NCBI GenBank assembly: GCA_029945425.1
Contig: JAQSDV010000001.1
Coordinates: forward strand, 124,001-188,000
Length of the DNA: 64,000 nt
Source of the DNA: a bacterium
GTDB taxonomy: Bacteria > Pseudomonadota > Alphaproteobacteria > Micavibrionales > UBA2020
Direction of reading: 5' to 3'
Made by a program: the position numbers and the translations under genes. Of this stretch, positions 17,460 through 24,196 are shown piece by piece. The notes beneath the pieces are model-generated. The model saw only the letters and a list, made by a program, of their open reading frames with translations, was not told the origin of the DNA and did no database searches. Positions within the stretch are counted from its first letter, which is position 1; every line of letters begins with the position of its first letter.

Positions 17460-17888
17460 TTATTCATCTTCGTTATCTTCTTCGAAACCTATCGGGGTGT
17501 CTTTGTGGCCGGGCACTATCGCCAAATGAAGGTAAAAAACGATAGACAGGACGAAAGGTATATATACCAGCCTCAGCATATCTTTATCCAAGTAGAAAAA
17601 GATAGCATAGGAATTGGCAGAAACGAGAATTACGGCCAAAATTCCCCATATTTTTAGCAAAACCGTCCGTCGGTTCAGCCCCAGCTCGATATCCAGTATC
17701 CTTGCATATGTGATGTAGAACATGAAGCCTTGCGCTGCCAACGTTAGGATAAGCTGCATAATAGGGTGTTTTTTAGCAATGGCTATAAGCCCCAGCGTAA
17801 TGACCTGAATAAGAAGCGTATCCTTTAAAAACCGCAACCTGCCGTATGGCCGGATTTCTTTTAAAAGAAGCTTGAAAAGCTTGATCAC
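17460..17888 (-). CDS. Small membrane protein, paralogue of the preceding gene
   Basis: A 142-residue protein with GTG start (AGGA upstream), 3 nt after the stop of the 157-residue gene. It has four predicted membrane helices (LLIQVITLGLIAIA, LILTLAAQGFMFYITY, IWGILAVILVSANSYAIFF, YIPFVLSIVFYLHLAI) and an acidic C-terminus. It shares a layout with its neighbour: an N-terminal E-x-x-P-x-GR-x-x-F motif and a central YAR(V/I)LDIE motif. The pattern weakly recalls DUF805 membrane proteins. DNA is more AT-rich than the surroundings. Function unknown. Confidence 0.7.
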   Translation of the reverse strand: MIKLFKLLLKEIRPYGRLRFLKDTLLIQVITLGLIAIAKKHPIMQLILTLAAQGFMFYITYARILDIELGLNRRTVLLKIWGILAVILVSANSYAIFFYLDKDMLRLVYIPFVLSIVFYLHLAIVPGHKDTPIGFEEDNEDE

Positions 17889-17891
17889 AAT

Positions 17892-18365
17892 TTAATCCTG
17901 ATCATCATTGCTTCTGTTTTGCTCAGATTTGAAAATCCCCGCCTGCTCTTCTCGCTCTGCCGAGATCGCTTTGTCGCCCCGTTTGAAAAGCAAATAGATA
18001 TGCAGCCCTATAATTCCGGCTGCTGGTGGCAACAGCCACAGCAAATGAAGCTTGTAATTTGTATCGATCGGATAAAACGTAAGGTAGTAATTAGCAACCG
18101 CAAGCACCCCAACAATCCCCAGCCACAGCTGCACTAATCGGGAATTTTTTCGTTGCGCCTTCTCGATATCAAGCACGCGCGCGTACACGAACACAAAGAT
18201 AAAAGGAAGTGAGCCTAAGTAGACGAGCAATTGAGCGGCAGGCACATTTCCACTAATTTTCTTAAGAAAATAGGAACACAAACTGATAATGAAAATAGCT
18301 CTAAAAAATTGCTTTCTACCGATGGGCTCTACTTCACTAAGATAAAGGGTAATGAACTTGAACAA
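17892..18365 (-). CDS. Small membrane protein, first of a tandem pair
   Basis: A 157-residue protein that appears to start at TTG 18365, with GAGAG about 9 nt upstream. Predicted helices include FFRAIFIISLCSYFL, LLVYLGSLPFIFVFVYARVL, LWLGIVGVLAVANYYLTF and LLWLLPPAAGIIGLHIYLLF. A hydrophilic, acidic tail follows. Its YARVLDIEKAQRKN motif matches YARILDIELGLNRR in the next gene, so the two are tandem duplicates. AT-rich compared with the flanking genes. Possibly DUF805-like. Function unknown. Confidence 0.7.
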   Translation of the reverse strand: MFKFITLYLSEVEPIGRKQFFRAIFIISLCSYFLKKISGNVPAAQLLVYLGSLPFIFVFVYARVLDIEKAQRKNSRLVQLWLGIVGVLAVANYYLTFYPIDTNYKLHLLWLLPPAAGIIGLHIYLLFKRGDKAISAEREEQAGIFKSEQNRSNDDQD

Positions 18366-18373
18366 AATATCTC

Positions 18374-18664
18374 TCAGTCCATCGCGTTGATGTATTCTTT
18401 CAGCTTGTCGTACAGTCGGTAGTGTTCCCGCACGATAATAGCAGCTTTCTTGTCCTTATTGCCATCTTTCGGGAGCGCCATTTTGAGCTTGGTGGCGGCG
18501 GTGTAATCGCGGATGAGGTAGTATAATTCCTCGTTAAACGCCTGTATTTCGGACTCTAGCTCGACCGTGCCTTTCACATGCGCGTCATGCACCTGCAGCA
18601 AATGGCCGGCGAAAAACCACAGGATATGTTCCCAGTCTTCGAAGTCTTTTTCATTGGCTGGCAT
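18374..18664 (-). CDS. 96-residue hypothetical protein
   Basis: A soluble, helical, charged protein (EDWEHILWFFAGHLLQVHDAH, then EEL-YYLIRDYTAATKLKMALP and a Lys-rich loop). GGAG precedes ATG 18664. It is the first gene of a small group with the tandem membrane proteins 8 bp downstream. No family recognised. Confidence 0.65.
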   Translation of the reverse strand: MPANEKDFEDWEHILWFFAGHLLQVHDAHVKGTVELESEIQAFNEELYYLIRDYTAATKLKMALPKDGNKDKKAAIIVREHYRLYDKLKEYINAMD

Positions 18665-18730
18665 GGCTTGGCTCCATATCGTTCGTTTTTCAGTATATTT
18701 GAAACCGGTAAACGAATTATTCCCGCCATT

Positions 18731-18809
18731 TTGTCATCCTGAGCGCCGCGAAGGATCTCCCTTGCCTGCCGCAGATAAGGGGGATCCTTCGCGGCGCTCA
18801 GGATGACAA
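18731..18809. repeat. Dispersed inverted repeat, full copy (REP-like)
   Basis: Arms of about 30 nt, 18731-18760 (TTGTCATCCTGAGCGCCGCG...) and 18780-18809 (the reverse complement with one change), around a 19-nt loop. It lies between two divergent genes. The same family occurs at 53103-53178 and as a half copy at 1195-1224. A related sequence with different arms lies at 37242-37306. Confidence 0.9.
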
Positions 18810-18860
18810 AAGAAATTGTAAATTATTGATTTATTTGCCTTTTATCATTTTACTTAATGA

Positions 18861-18888
18861 TTGACTTATCCATAAAACATTTTATACT
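18861..18888 (+). promoter_or_regulatory. Strong sigma-70 promoter candidate
   Basis: TTGACT (18861-18866), 16-bp spacer, TATACT (18883-18888), about 44 bp before ATG 18932 in an AT-rich patch. Confidence 0.7.
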
Positions 18889-18931
18889 GCGAGACAAATC
18901 ACACAGTAAAAAAAGTTACGAGGAGCGCACA

Positions 18932-19321
18932 ATGGTTGAATGGACACCCAAGACTGAACAACTCATCCGCGACGTCAGCGATTTCGTGGACAAGCAATTC
19001 CGCACGGTTCTCGACCCCGAAATCGGCGTGACATCCACCATCGCCCGCCTCTTCAACGCGAAATCGACCGGCGAGCACCTGTTCAAGCGCGCGATCAACG
19101 AGCTGGAAATCGACCTGAACGCAGATCCCGAACACAGCCTGAAAAAAGTCATCGACCTTGCCGAAGCGAATGGCAGCGATGCAGCCGACAAGCTGAAACG
19201 CGCAGCCCCCGTCGCAAAACAGCTGGCGGAAGAATTCGGCTTTGGTCCCGATACGAAAATGGGCAAGCTGCAGCAGCTGTCCACGCTGAATAAAATCAAG
19301 AAAAAAGGCATCAAATACTAA
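18932..19321 (+). CDS. 129-residue hypothetical protein
   Basis: ATG 18932 is chosen because AGGAG lies 7 nt upstream. The open frame extends to 18857 but that part covers the promoter. The product is soluble, charged and helical. It starts MVEWTPKTEQLIRDVSDFVDKQF and has Ala/Lys-rich helices ending KIKKKGIKY. With its own promoter and an intrinsic terminator it is a single-gene, probably well-expressed transcript. I recognise no family. Confidence 0.75.
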   Translation: MVEWTPKTEQLIRDVSDFVDKQFRTVLDPEIGVTSTIARLFNAKSTGEHLFKRAINELEIDLNADPEHSLKKVIDLAEANGSDAADKLKRAAPVAKQLAEEFGFGPDTKMGKLQQLSTLNKIKKKGIKY

Positions 19322-19339
19322 GATTGCCACGGAGTATAA

Positions 19340-19372
19340 AACGCCCGCCCCGATATTTCAGGGGCGGGCGTT
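19340..19372 (+). terminator. Intrinsic terminator
   Basis: GC-rich 12-bp stem (19340-19351 with 19361-19372, core CGCCCGCCCC/GGGGCGGGCG) followed by T-run, 18 bp past the stop of the 129-residue gene. Confidence 0.88.
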
Positions 19373-19451
19373 TTTACGTTTACGTTCCGTTAACCATCAC
19401 GGCCTACACTCGGCCAGTATAATTCTGTTATGGCCTGTTACGGGGATCACG

Positions 19452-19724
19452 ATGGACGACACCGCAAAGAAACTGACGCTCGACCTGCTGCGCGCCTGGG
19501 CTGAATCGAAAGACGATGCCAGCGCCGTGATACTGGGCGGCCGCGCCTACACGCCGGCGGAATATGTGAGCGCGGTCGAAAAGGATACGCCGTTCGGCAA
19601 TGCATATTGCGCGTTCATGGAGGCGGCGGCGAAACAGGCGAAACGGCCGCTGGATGAATTCCTGAAAGACGCCATCCGCCCGCAACCCGCGCCGAAGATC
19701 AATTTCACGAAGCTGCTGGGTTAA
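19452..19724 (+). CDS. 90-residue hypothetical protein
   Basis: Begins MDDTAKKLTLDLLRAWAES. GGGGAT lies upstream of ATG 19452, and a TATAAT stands at 19418-19423. The product is soluble, with an Ala/Lys-rich helical centre and a C-terminal PAPKINFTKLLG. Its last 20 bp overlap the 3' end of the converging 71-residue gene. Family unknown. Confidence 0.6.
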   Translation: MDDTAKKLTLDLLRAWAESKDDASAVILGGRAYTPAEYVSAVEKDTPFGNAYCAFMEAAAKQAKRPLDEFLKDAIRPQPAPKINFTKLLG

Positions 19725-19920
19725 GCGTCAGCAGCACAAGATTGCCGTCAAACGAAAACGACACTTCCCTGCCCTCTTCCTGCGAAGCGGCGGCGATGGC
19801 GCGCATTTCGGTCTTACCTTCGGGCAGCGTGTAATAGGCGGCGTGGTTGCGGAACGAGACCAGCGTGCGGCCGTCGCGTTCCACGATTTTGCGAACGATG
19901 TCTTTTGCCTCCACCATCAA
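19705..19920 (-). CDS. 71-residue hypothetical protein
   Basis: Begins MMVEAKDIVRKIVERDGRTLVSF and has the alternating pattern of a small beta-rich domain (VSFSFDGNLVLLTLNP). Its start overlaps the stop of the protein-glutaminase-like gene by 4 bp, so it is co-translated with it. It could be a small partner of that protein. Its 3' end overlaps the convergent 90-residue gene. No family recognised. Confidence 0.6.
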   Translation of the reverse strand: MMVEAKDIVRKIVERDGRTLVSFRNHAAYYTLPEGKTEMRAIAAASQEEGREVSFSFDGNLVLLTLNPAAS

Positions 19921-20633
19921 CCCGGCTCCTTTTTTAGTGCGGGTTGTGCCTCGGCGGATTTTGCGGGCGCGGCGGGATCGTTCGTGCGCAGGTATTCATC
20001 CTGCAGCAGTTTTTCCCATTGCTTGCGCAAGGGGCTTTCGAAGCGTTCGCTTTCCTTCACGTATTGCAGGGGCAGGAATTCCATCATGTCATCATTGGCG
20101 AGATCGTCGGTCTTGCGGCTGGTGCGGTTCCACGGCGTGTAATCGCCGTTGTGCCCGCGCGGCGCGCGACCTGCCTCTGCGAATTCGAGATTATAATGCG
20201 GCGCGCCCATCGCCTTGCCCCATTGCTGCAGCGTCACGGGGCCGTTGAACATCGACGGATCGAAAACAAGGTCGACGATCTTGCCGTCCGGCATCTCGAC
20301 AGGCAACCCGGGAGCGACATGCGCCCACCATGTGATTTCTTTGCCGTTTGAAAGTTTGACGAGCAAATCGCCGCCATCGGGTTCGAACGCCCATGCCTTT
20401 TTCGGCGTCAGGCCCATGTCATACATCTGCCGCACCATCAGATGCGCGCGCGCAAAACATCCTTCATCGGGGAAGCCGAAGGCGACGTTGCCCATCGCCG
20501 CAATCTCGTCGAAAATTTCCAGCGCGCGGTCAAAACGCACAGGCTTGGGTTCCATCTTCGGAAAGATGTTCCCGCGCTGGCCCGTGCCGAGCATATAGTC
20601 GGCGGCCTTGAAAAATGCTTCACCTAAACCCAT
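19917..20633 (-). CDS. Protein-glutaminase-like (Gln deamidase) domain protein
   Basis: A 238-residue protein without a signal peptide. Residues 55-130 show the Cys-His-Asp layout of secreted protein glutaminases: Cys59 in DEGCFARAHLM, His105 in WWAHVAPGLPV, and Asp125 in LVFDPSMF, followed by PVTLQQW. Family members deamidate glutamine side chains in proteins. Here the protein is probably cytosolic, with no propeptide. The C-terminal third is charged and Pro/Ala-rich. It is translationally coupled to the 71-residue gene. The start has TATAAT only 6 nt upstream and no ribosome binding site, suggesting a leaderless mRNA. The substrate is unknown, and amidase-like or transglutaminase-like activity are alternatives. 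Confidence 0.7.
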   Translation of the reverse strand: MGLGEAFFKAADYMLGTGQRGNIFPKMEPKPVRFDRALEIFDEIAAMGNVAFGFPDEGCFARAHLMVRQMYDMGLTPKKAWAFEPDGGDLLVKLSNGKEITWWAHVAPGLPVEMPDGKIVDLVFDPSMFNGPVTLQQWGKAMGAPHYNLEFAEAGRAPRGHNGDYTPWNRTSRKTDDLANDDMMEFLPLQYVKESERFESPLRKQWEKLLQDEYLRTNDPAAPAKSAEAQPALKKEPG

Positions 20634-20639
20634 GCGCGT

Positions 20640-20645
20640 ATTATA
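20640..20645 (-). promoter_or_regulatory. -10 box for a probable leaderless transcript
   Basis: TATAAT on the minus strand, separated from ATG 20633 by only ACGCGC, placing the expected transcription start at or beside the A of the start codon. The -35 region is weak. Confidence 0.5.
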
Positions 20646-20690
20646 GCAAAGCGCCGTTAAAAGCGCATTAAACTATAAATCCCTGAAATT

Positions 20691-22316
20691 TCAGATTTTT
20701 TCGCGGCGCAGTTCCCATGTGACGGTCGTGGGGCCGCCTTCGGTCTGTCCGCCCAGCACGATCTGCTGGGTGCGGCGGGGGGTTTCGCCCTCGCCCGCAT
20801 AGACGCTTTCCTCGAGCGAAAGCACCGCGCCCTGCGATTTGAAACGCCAGCCCATGCCGCTGCGCGCGCGCAACAGAACTTCCTGACCATCATTGATCAG
20901 CGACGCCTGAATGTTCGGATGCAAATGGAAACGCGCGTGGAATTCGGTGCCGGATTTGCCGAGCAGCTGTTCTTCGCCCAGCAGCACATCGCCCTGATCG
21001 TGCAGGCGCACGCAGCGGCGGTGGATAAGGCCGTTGCGCGGCATATAACCGTTATGGCTTGCCTCCAGCATCGCGATATCGTCGTCTTCCTGACGCTTGT
21101 GGCGGATATCGGGGCGGCTTTGCAGCAAGCCGTTTTCATCGAACTGGCAGGAATTGCGGTGGTCGGCGGTGACGGTCGAATGCGCGGCGGTGGAGCGTAA
21201 AATCTCGCGCCATTTTCCCGCGATTTCCGAGGTGCCGCAGTTCACGAACACGCGGTCCTTGCCAAAGGAATATTCAAAGCTCAGCAACCCCGCATGGGCG
21301 CGGTCGGCATAGCGCGACATGAGCGGCTGCCCCACATCCATGATGAGCGCAGCGCGGCCGAGCGTGATTTTTTCGTAGCCGCAATGCGGCAGCGACTTCA
21401 TCGCCTTGCCGCGCGCGCCGGAATGCATCAGCGTTGAATCGCAAATACCGGCGAGGCCTTCCTGCGCGCCGTTGAAATGCGCGAGCGCGCCGTCGCCATG
21501 GCGGAAGAATTTGACAGCAGGCGCGATACGGTCGATGGCATGCTGCACTTCGGCAGGCATTTCAACCTTCGCAGCGGTCAGCGCTGTGCGCAGGTCGACC
21601 AGTATCTGCAAAAATTCAAACGTCGATTGCGGGTTGCGCGAGATATGCCCGCCATCGGCCAGCAGCTGTTCTTTAATTTGAACCAAGATGCCTTTAAACG
21701 CCTGTTCCAGACGCGCTTCGCCTTCATCAAGGCAGAGGCCGGAATAGGCAAGACCTTTCAGCGCGCGCATCAGCGGAATGCCGTTCAGCCCGCCGGGCAG
21801 CGATTTTTGCAAATGCTTCGCCTGACGCAGCAGCCCTGCGAAATATTCATGGCGGAAATCATCGCCCGCCGAACCGCAGAAGAAACCGTGGAAAGAAATC
21901 CAGTTGGCGATGCGCACGCCCGTGATATCGGGGCGCCATGCAACATCATGCGGTTTTTGATAGCGCGACAGCCAGTTCGCCACCATTTCGCGCGCCATGC
22001 GACGCGCGCGGTCGCCACCGGCAGATCGCAAATCGCGCAGCCATTCGAAACCGTGCAGTTCCGCCATCCATTCGGGGCGCGCGTTTTCAGGCTCCCACGA
22101 CAGCGCGTTTTTCTCGATCGATTGTCCCGCGAAACGGAAGATGCCGGCGATGATATCGCGGCCTTTCTGGGCGTCGCCGCCCCAGGGATCGGGCGGCACA
22201 ACGCGAAGATGGTCCGGAATGCGCTGGGGCAAAGCGAAGCCCGCCAGCGGATTGCCAAGTGACAGCATCTGCAGAGGACGAATCCCCTTGAAACTGAGTC
22301 CTTCAGTCAAAAACAT
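20691..22316 (-). CDS. Heparinase II/III family protein
   Basis: A 541-residue protein. The N-terminal half is an alpha-helical toroid of the heparinase II/III type (WEPENARPEWMAELHGFEWL, GVRIANWISFHGFF, NPQSTFEFLQILVDLR). The C-terminal half is a beta-sandwich with HGDGALAHFNGAQ, RAHAGLLSFEYSFGKDRVFVNCG and the GMGWRFKSQGAVLSLEESVY repeat-like strands. Such lyases cleave uronate-containing polysaccharides. In alphaproteobacteria this form usually sits beside rpe, as here (rpe is 66 bp upstream). No signal peptide is seen, so the substrate and place of action are unclear. Confidence 0.85.
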   Translation of the reverse strand: MFLTEGLSFKGIRPLQMLSLGNPLAGFALPQRIPDHLRVVPPDPWGGDAQKGRDIIAGIFRFAGQSIEKNALSWEPENARPEWMAELHGFEWLRDLRSAGGDRARRMAREMVANWLSRYQKPHDVAWRPDITGVRIANWISFHGFFCGSAGDDFRHEYFAGLLRQAKHLQKSLPGGLNGIPLMRALKGLAYSGLCLDEGEARLEQAFKGILVQIKEQLLADGGHISRNPQSTFEFLQILVDLRTALTAAKVEMPAEVQHAIDRIAPAVKFFRHGDGALAHFNGAQEGLAGICDSTLMHSGARGKAMKSLPHCGYEKITLGRAALIMDVGQPLMSRYADRAHAGLLSFEYSFGKDRVFVNCGTSEIAGKWREILRSTAAHSTVTADHRNSCQFDENGLLQSRPDIRHKRQEDDDIAMLEASHNGYMPRNGLIHRRCVRLHDQGDVLLGEEQLLGKSGTEFHARFHLHPNIQASLINDGQEVLLRARSGMGWRFKSQGAVLSLEESVYAGEGETPRRTQQIVLGGQTEGGPTTVTWELRREKI

Positions 22317-22381
22317 CGTCGAATCCCCTTTGCGCCGGGACCCCTCCCGGACACAACTCCCCTAAAACCGTTGTACTTTTT

Positions 22382-23035
22382 TTATTGACCGCGCAGTCGC
22401 TTGATAGCTTCCGCGTAGTCCTTTTCCTTGAAGACCGCCGTCCCCGCCACAAGCACGTCGGCCCCTGCGCCGATCACCTGTTTTGCGGTTTCCGCGTTAA
22501 CCCCGCCGTCGACTTCCAGATCGATGTCGCGCCCGGTCGCAGTGATGCGTTCGCGCACGGCCCGTATCTTGTCGAGCAGCGGAATAAATTTTTGCCCCCC
22601 GAAGCCGGGATTGACCGTCATGATCAGCACGAGGTCCAGTTCCGGCAGCAGATGATCCAGCACGCTGACCGGCGTCGACGGGTTGAGCGAGATGCCCGCC
22701 TTTTTGCCGAAAGACTTGATCAGCTGGATGGTGCGGTGCGGATGCGCGCCCGCTTCGGGATGGAAGGTAATAATGTCGGCGCCCGCTTTCGCGAAGCCCT
22801 CGATAAACGGATCGACCGGTTCGATCATCAGGTGAACGTCGAAGGTCTTGGCGGTCGTTTTCCGTAAGGATTCAAGCACCACCGGCCCGAAAGTAATGTT
22901 CGGCACAAAGTGGCCATCCATCACATCAAGGTGGATATAATCCGCGCCAGCCGCATCAACGGCTTTGATTTCCTCGCCTAACCGGGAGAAATCTGCGGAC
23001 AAAACTGAAGGTGCAATGCGAACCCGTTGACTCAT
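22382..23035 (-). CDS. rpe: Ribulose-phosphate 3-epimerase
   Basis: A 217-residue TIM-barrel enzyme that interconverts ribulose-5-phosphate and xylulose-5-phosphate in the pentose phosphate pathway. Motifs are [16 protein letters not shown], the metal-site [46 protein letters not shown], and the phosphate site [28 protein letters not shown]. Typical length. Confidence 0.96.
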   Translation of the reverse strand: MSQRVRIAPSVLSADFSRLGEEIKAVDAAGADYIHLDVMDGHFVPNITFGPVVLESLRKTTAKTFDVHLMIEPVDPFIEGFAKAGADIITFHPEAGAHPHRTIQLIKSFGKKAGISLNPSTPVSVLDHLLPELDLVLIMTVNPGFGGQKFIPLLDKIRAVRERITATGRDIDLEVDGGVNAETAKQVIGAGADVLVAGTAVFKEKDYAEAIKRLRGQ

Positions 23036-23135
23036 ATGCCTTTTATAGCAGCTGCCTACGAATCGGGCAATTTAAAAATTTGATTCCGGTAAAATTAGAC
23101 GATATGGAATCTGCAGCAGCCAAAAGGATTTACCC

Positions 23136-23795
23136 ATGCAACGCATTCCCGAGCCCGAATTGATGGAAGATATGGCGCAGGCCGAGGCCTATGACCGCGC
23201 CGATTTTTCGGCGGCGCACAGCGCGCGCGTGGAATTATTTGCGCAGCGTTACGCGCGCGATGTGACGGGCAGCGTGCTGGATCTGGGTTGCGGGTCGGGC
23301 GATATTCTTGAACGCTTCGCGAAGAAATTTCCTGACGCGCAATTCGTCGGTGTCGATGGATCATTCGCGATGCTGGAATTATCACGCCGCCGCATGATGC
23401 GCGCGGAAATATCCGAACGCATGGATTTTGTCGAAGCGCTGATACCCTCGAAAGACATTCCGCTGGAGGATTACGAGGTGGTGATGAGCCACAGCCTGCT
23501 GCACCAGTTGCACCAGCCCGAAGTATTGTGGCGCACGATTGCCGATGTCGCGCCGAAAGGCAGTTTTATTTTCGTGGGCGATTTGCGCAGACCGCAGAGC
23601 GCGGAAGAGGCGCAGGCGATTGTCGATCGCCTGTCACCGAATGAACCGGAAGTGTTGCGGACGGATTTTTTCAATTCGCTATGCGCGGCGTTTACGAAGG
23701 AAGAAATTGAAAAGCAGTTGAAGGATGCGGGGCTTGAATTGCGCGTGGAGGAAGTCGGCGAAATTCACATCGTTATTCACGGCACCAAAAAATAA
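23136..23795 (+). CDS. Class I SAM-dependent methyltransferase
   Basis: A 219-residue protein with the SAM motif VLDLGCGSGDILERF (about residues 48-62), the acidic VGVDGSFAMLELSRRRM, and a post-motif MSHSLLHQLHQPEVLWRTIADVAPKG of the UbiE/small-molecule type. The substrate cannot be told. It diverges from rpe and ends at a hairpin followed by T-run. Confidence 0.8.
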   Translation: MQRIPEPELMEDMAQAEAYDRADFSAAHSARVELFAQRYARDVTGSVLDLGCGSGDILERFAKKFPDAQFVGVDGSFAMLELSRRRMMRAEISERMDFVEALIPSKDIPLEDYEVVMSHSLLHQLHQPEVLWRTIADVAPKGSFIFVGDLRRPQSAEEAQAIVDRLSPNEPEVLRTDFFNSLCAAFTKEEIEKQLKDAGLELRVEEVGEIHIVIHGTKK

Positions 23796-23800
23796 AAAAA

Positions 23801-23830
23801 CTGCCATTCACGCGAGATGACAGTTTTTAA
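23801..23830 (+). terminator. Probable intrinsic terminator of the methyltransferase gene
   Basis: AAAAACTG pairs with CAGTTTTT, with an extended, slightly imperfect CAT/ATG part, immediately after the stop codon at 23795. Confidence 0.6.
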
Positions 23831-23835
23831 AAATA

Positions 23836-23875
23836 TAACGGGGCAAAGCCGGTCATCCGCGGCTTTGCCCCGTTA
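23836..23875 (-). terminator. Long GC-rich hairpin terminator
   Basis: A perfect 16-bp stem (23836-23851 with 23860-23875, core CGGGGCAAAGCCG) lies just past the stop of the minus-strand 63-residue gene. On that strand it is followed by an A/T-rich stretch with a T-run. Confidence 0.8.
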
Positions 23876-23889
23876 CATGAAAGGCAGCC

Positions 23890-24081
23890 TTAGTAGATCG
23901 CGTCAATCGACGCGTCGGTCAGGCCGCTTTTTTTCAAATCTTCGGTGCGGATTTGCGCCGCGCGGAGTTCGTCCTGCGCTTGCAGTTCTTTTTTGATCTG
24001 GTCCTGACGCATCTGGTCCTTGCGGATCATGTCCTGACGGATCGCTTCTTGGTTCACTTGTTCTTGCATGTTGTCGACCAT
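23890..24081 (-). CDS. 63-residue charged helical protein with pentapeptide periodicity
   Basis: ATG 24081 has GGAGA 6 nt upstream. Residues 15-49 follow a five-residue period: RQDMI, RKDQM, RQDQI, then looser KKELQ, AQDEL, RAAQI, RTEDL. The DNA of the first three units (23995-24039) is a degenerate 15-bp tandem repeat. The product is almost entirely helical, rich in Gln, Asp, Arg and Lys, and has no membrane segment. A strong terminator follows, and a GGAAC-N16-CGTA promoter-like motif precedes it. I recognise no family. A stress-induced or protein-binding helix is only a guess. Confidence 0.7.
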   Translation of the reverse strand: MVDNMQEQVNQEAIRQDMIRKDQMRQDQIKKELQAQDELRAAQIRTEDLKKSGLTDASIDAIY

Positions 24082-24128
24082 CTGTTTTCTCCAAATTTTC
24101 TTGTTATTTCATTGCCGGTCGCATGGCA

Positions 24129-24153
24129 TACGCCTGCGGGCCGCGGTTGTTCC
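24129..24153 (-). promoter_or_regulatory. EcfG-like (general stress) promoter motif, near match
   Basis: On the minus strand GGAAC (24153-24149), 16-bp spacer, CGTA (24132-24129). It matches the alphaproteobacterial EcfG consensus GGAAC-N16/17-CGTT except the last base. It is 48 bp upstream of the 63-residue gene. Confidence 0.4.
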
Positions 24154-24196
24154 GGCGGAATTAAGAGAATTTTAAAGATTCAACGATTTTAAGGGC

